DNA of 64,000 nucleotides from Hepsetus odoe (taxonomy: Eukaryota; Chordata; Actinopteri; Characiformes; Hepsetidae). The notes below the pieces were generated by a model that worked only from the letters and a program-made list of their open reading frames with translations, had not been told where the DNA came from and did no database searches. Where the stretch lies: the NCBI GenBank assembly GCA_017165825.1, contig CM029386.1, positions 13,639,017 to 13,703,016 on the forward strand. Direction: 5' to 3'. The first letter of the stretch is position 1. Each line of letters starts with the position of its first letter. Below, one piece after another: positions 60,266 through 64,000 of the stretch. A program made the position numbers and the translations under genes.

Positions 60266-60285
60266 CTTTCCAAATGTGTTTCAGC

Positions 60286-63200
60286 TACATCATGTTCCTC
60301 TCCTGTTCTTTTATTTGCTGCTCGCTGGAACTGTTTAGGATTTTATAACATAAAAAACAACTAAGAAATGTACATTTTTACCTGCATAATTATAGTGTGC
60401 ATCATTACCTTCATTTCATAACACATTGTTGAAATTGTGCACAAACAACATTGTGCAGTGAACTGTAATAAATACTAATGGCCAATGCAATGCTTTATTC
60501 ACAGGGATTGACGCTATACATGCTCTTAGCAACATGACCCTTTAGACATCTGATCTTGGATCAGCTTTAATCACCCAACAACTTAATCAGCTCAAGGGTT
60601 AATTATGGACTGAACTGATCTGGTATCATTTTGGCTCCCCCTTAAATCTCTGCCTTTGGACTGCTGACCCGAGTGATTAAAGGTGTTAAAAGTGTAACTG
60701 GAGGCAGTGATTTATGACCTGAGGGTGGACCCCATTAAGGCCGAGGGCACTTGTGTGTCAATCTGGCTTTCAGATCTGCCCTTTGATGTTTTAATAAATG
60801 TGCTCTGGTTTGGAGCAAAGCTGGTCTCTGTCTTCATGTGTAAGGACATGAGATGGAGTAGGTGATATTGATGGGGAGGGTATATATACCTGCATACCTG
60901 CAACTCTGCATACTGGTCTACTCCGCTTAAACTCTAGAGCCCATTCCTGATTAAACAGATGCCAAATTTTCAAGGTTGCACTGCCCCCTAGTGTAAAGAA
61001 ATATACTCAAAAAACAATGCAAGTATATCACCATCAATGCAGCAGCAACAGTTAAATTTGCTTTTGGAAAAAGTCAGCAGCACTCTTGACAATCTGCTTT
61101 CCCCAGCAAGAAAACCTGCAGCTAATAAATCATTCAGAAGATGCCACCGTTCTCCAATAACCTTCCTTTCAGATCTTTTAGAGCAAATCTAACCACTGGC
61201 TCTCGTTCATGTCAATTTATCTCAATTTATCTGAAGAATTACTGTCCAAATACTTAGGTCTACAATCCAGGCTTTGTCATGTCTTTCTCATTTATAAGGA
61301 TTAAGGATGCATGTCAGTTTTTTTTTGTGTGTACATCGTTGGCTCTGGTTGTGTGGAGTCTGAAATGCAGATAGATGCATGACTGAGAGGAAAAAACAAG
61401 AACGATACATTTTATTGTGTTTTTTTACTTTTCGGGCAAATACAATGTAAACATGAACAAGATACAAAAAAAAAAAAAGATAAAAACACAAAACAAAACA
61501 AAGCTGAGAACAAAAAGTAAAGCTGTAGACCATCTGGTTTCAAATAAACACATAAAGATTCTGTTTTTATTAATTTTTTGTTATTTTGGTGAAGTATTGT
61601 GTTCCAGGACTCTGCATAGGATGGTTTTGATGCAAAGCATTTTCACAAATTCCCAAACTGAAATGGCAAGGTCTTTTCAGAAAGCTGTTTATCTTCCAAA
61701 AAGAAGCTGGCAAAGCAGGCATTCGGTATAGCAAAGAAGTAAAAGATGATTTGCATTTGAGTAGCAGAGTAAAAAAAGAGCTTTAGCACCACTGTTGTTC
61801 AGACTGCTGCATTTTTTATCAAATATTTCCAAGGTATGTTCCTTCAGGCCTACAACCTCTCCAGAGATGGGCAAAAACTGTACTGGGGTCCAATTGAAAG
61901 CCTGTGACTACCCAGAAGAAAGATCCCCGCTTAATCTGATTTATCTCTGAACCTGTTTGAAATCTCTATGTTCTCCTGAAAAAATATCAGCGCAGACCTC
62001 ATAAACTTTCCTCTTTTGTCTCTTGAACTCAAATCCCACGCCAGTCTCTTGAAGGGGGTTTAGGGACAGAATTTAGAAAGCGAGATCTGCTTTACTTCTG
62101 AGACTAAAAGAAAATCTTCAGACCATTTTCCTTTGGGATGTCTAAACATCTGTTCAAGAACAGTCGTGTTTTGACATTTGTGAAAAAAGAAGGCATAATG
62201 GAGCTTTTTTCCACTTCTCAAAAGGCGAGTTGAAAGGAGCACAAGCGAGGGAGGCGACGGTTGGAGAGGCTGATTAACAAAACTCTGGCTTTCAATGGTT
62301 TGTTTACAGGCGACAGCGTGGCACTGGATGCAACACCCCAGCGGTTGGCGGCTTTTGAGGGGAGCCGTTGTGCTGCCGTGGCTGTTAATTAATACGACAG
62401 ACTCAGTGATTAGAACAGAGAGTCAAGCAGCGACAGAGCTAGCAAACAGCGAGACATTAGTGAGGCCCAGCATGTTCATGAAGGAGAGCAGAAAAATCAC
62501 AGCAGTAGCCCGCTAGCACCCTGCAGTTCCACATCCAGCTCCATCACATCTTCCTTACTCGCCCCCGAGCTAAATTAAACCAAAAGTGAACTAAAAACCT
62601 ACTAGAATTCCTCAAAAAAATACACTTATGCGTCTCACCAGAGCACACGTACACTTGCTTTCTCTACTTGATCTCCTCACTCAAGACTCGTCAGGTCATA
62701 TAACATAGAGTCTCATAAAGTTGAACTTTAGATTTATGCCTTTTGTTAGCATTTAATGGCACAAGGACTTAGTTTTATTAACATATCAGGTCAGCAACTG
62801 GTTGCCTAAACTTCAGTGGTTTGGAGAAGTTTGGGGATTTATTCCTTTTTAATGATTATGCACTTTTTATTGCCACTGATGCACAAATTAGGGAAACATC
62901 GATATGGGAGTTGTGGGCCAACTATTAACCCAATATTTGTCCTGTTTATATGTACTTAAAAATATGGACAATGGTATTAAATCTGCCTGGATGAGCCTAC
63001 ATAAACATACCAGATAAACATAAACCTTCTAGAAATCGAGAAATGGCACAGAAAGCCACCGTCGCCTAAAATCCTGCCCTTCAAGAATTCACTCAAGACA
63101 TATTGCTTTCAGTTACTGGCTACAAACCAAGATATCTGTCCAAAGCTCGTACTTTTTTCCTGCATCAGTTTTAATCACTTAATTGACTAGCTTAGCTAAT

Positions 63201-64000
63201 AATGTTAGCTGCAACCAGGCCGCCCAAACAAGCCCAAACCTAAAACCACTGAATGTCCTGAACACGCAGGTCCAGAACTGCTGTTGGTCTGCAAATATAT
63301 TGTGAGCGACAAGGCTACACGTTCCTGTCTTCATCCATCTGTCCACAGTTCAAGTCCCTAAGACTGACTTTTCGCATTTAGCCATCATTAAAATTCAGGA
63401 TGCAAACCCCTGAAGAGCTGTAATTAATTGACTGGTTTTTCTAATGTGCTTTCACAGTAGCACTCCATGCCTGCAGTGCTTCCAACTTCTCCGTCTTAAT
63501 GAAGGGAGTGGAGCAGAATACCAAAAGTCCCACAGTGCCAGACATTATGATCTACCAAAGCGGGTGCAATAAGCGGTTTGTTTTCAGAAACGCTGGCCTG
63601 AGGCAAGGCTTTTTGTGCGGAGCTTTAGCTGAAGGCACGAGATGGGCTGTCTTCAAGTTTGCACTTCTCTGTCCGGCTGCAACCGAGCCATTCTCAGAGC
63701 TCGAAGTGAGCACTAATCATCAAAAAGACCTGGCCTTCCGCTCCTTTTCCTGCAGTTTTGTCCTTTGGCACCTGTCAAATCCACTGAATTCAGGGCTACG
63801 CTTTAGGCGAATGCATTTGAACAAGTCCATTAAAGCTGTCCACCTCGATCTCATGTTACCTGACTGAGTCCCAACACTCGCATGGCTAACACACACGCCA
63901 TCCGTCAACTTTCTCTCGCCACTTTCTTATGATCCTACCGACACACAAACCATCTCTACAAGCACTCACACAGACACACACGAAAAAAACCCTGTCTCGT
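60286..64000. other. Downstream flanking region
   Basis: No coding exon recognised on either strand. It is largely unique sequence without SINEs. Sequence-complex blocks at 60570-60800 and 62230-62520 look like possible conserved elements or, past 61400, minus-strand 3' UTR. The open frame over 63499-63867 (122 codons, +) has no recognised domain and is probably chance. Confidence 0.6.
61411..61416 (-). terminator. Probable polyadenylation signal of a convergent minus-strand gene
   Basis: Read on the minus strand this is cacaATAAAatgtatcg, followed by a T-rich downstream element (cttgttttttcc), a classic 3'-end arrangement. In human, NEURL1 is followed by SH3PXD2A in convergent orientation, so a long 3' UTR of sh3pxd2a coming in from beyond 64000 is a reasonable guess. 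No coding exon of that gene is visible in the window. Confidence 0.35.

Larger units (their letters stand above)
56189..60285 (+). other. neurl1: Long 3' UTR of neurl1
   Basis: After the TAG the sequence is unique, AT-rich and free of SINE or LINE copies for about 4 kb, then reaches clear polyadenylation signals. It contains U-rich runs (59041-59052, 59178-59189, 59815-59825) and a GTT repeat at about 59825-59840. A short stretch near 57973-58015 (gggcgatacatc, tacccgtataccggtac) resembles MITE ends. A long 3' UTR fits a neuronal transcript. The exact end is inferred. Confidence 0.65.

Noticed and set aside
63499..63867. Open frame of 122 codons on the + strand
   Set aside because: No recognisable domain, no splice or start context, and it lies where a minus-strand 3' UTR is more likely. 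Length is within chance for this window.

Overview
The window is vertebrate nuclear DNA, almost certainly from a teleost fish. The signs are split coding exons with GT-AG introns, abundant (CA)n, (TAGA)n and (TA)n microsatellites, several families of fish-type tRNA-derived SINEs, 5'-truncated non-LTR retrotransposons and decayed Tc1-like transposons. An ostariophysan (catfish or characin-like) host is possible from the style of the SINEs, but this is a weak guess. No prokaryotic, CRISPR or viral features were seen.

One protein-coding gene fills most of the window on the + strand: a Neuralized-type E3 ubiquitin ligase, neurl1 (NEURL1 side of the family, not NEURL1B). Six coding exons can be placed to the base: 8940-8973, 21766-22007, 23328-23649, 43487-44188, 54512-54661 and 55947-56188. 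All junctions obey GT-AG and stay in phase. Together they give 1692 nt, which is 563 residues plus a TAG stop. The protein order is a putative N-myristoylation signal (MGGQIT), NHR1 (about 47-203), NHR2 (about 280-434), a Ser/Pro-rich linker and a C-terminal C3HC4 RING (C510 to C549). In this family the NHR domains bind substrates such as Notch ligands and the RING recruits the E2.

Layout. 1-8.6 kb: upstream DNA with SINE tails, microsatellites and a 5'-truncated LINE with a 16-bp target-site duplication. 8.6-9.1 kb: CpG-rich promoter and first exon, with duplicated octamer-like elements, a 14-codon upstream ORF and a 19-bp G-rich tandem repeat just inside intron 1. 9-21.8 kb: intron 1. 22.0-23.3 kb: intron 2. 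23.6-43.5 kb: intron 3, with most of the SINE and Tc1 remnants and several repeat-free blocks that may be enhancers. 44.2-54.5 kb: intron 4, with a decayed LINE and nested SINEs. 54.7-55.9 kb: intron 5. 56.2 to about 60.3 kb: a long 3' UTR. Beyond that is intergenic DNA and a probable minus-strand polyadenylation site near 61.4 kb, which would suit a convergent neighbour.

No wholly new biological system is evident. The most unusual observations are a chimeric SINE (head of one family, tail of another) bounded by a perfect 14-bp duplication, two RTE-like LINE insertions with intact duplications, a near-identical unidentified repeat present twice and once nested in a SINE, and recurring paired octamer motifs in the promoter and intron 1.
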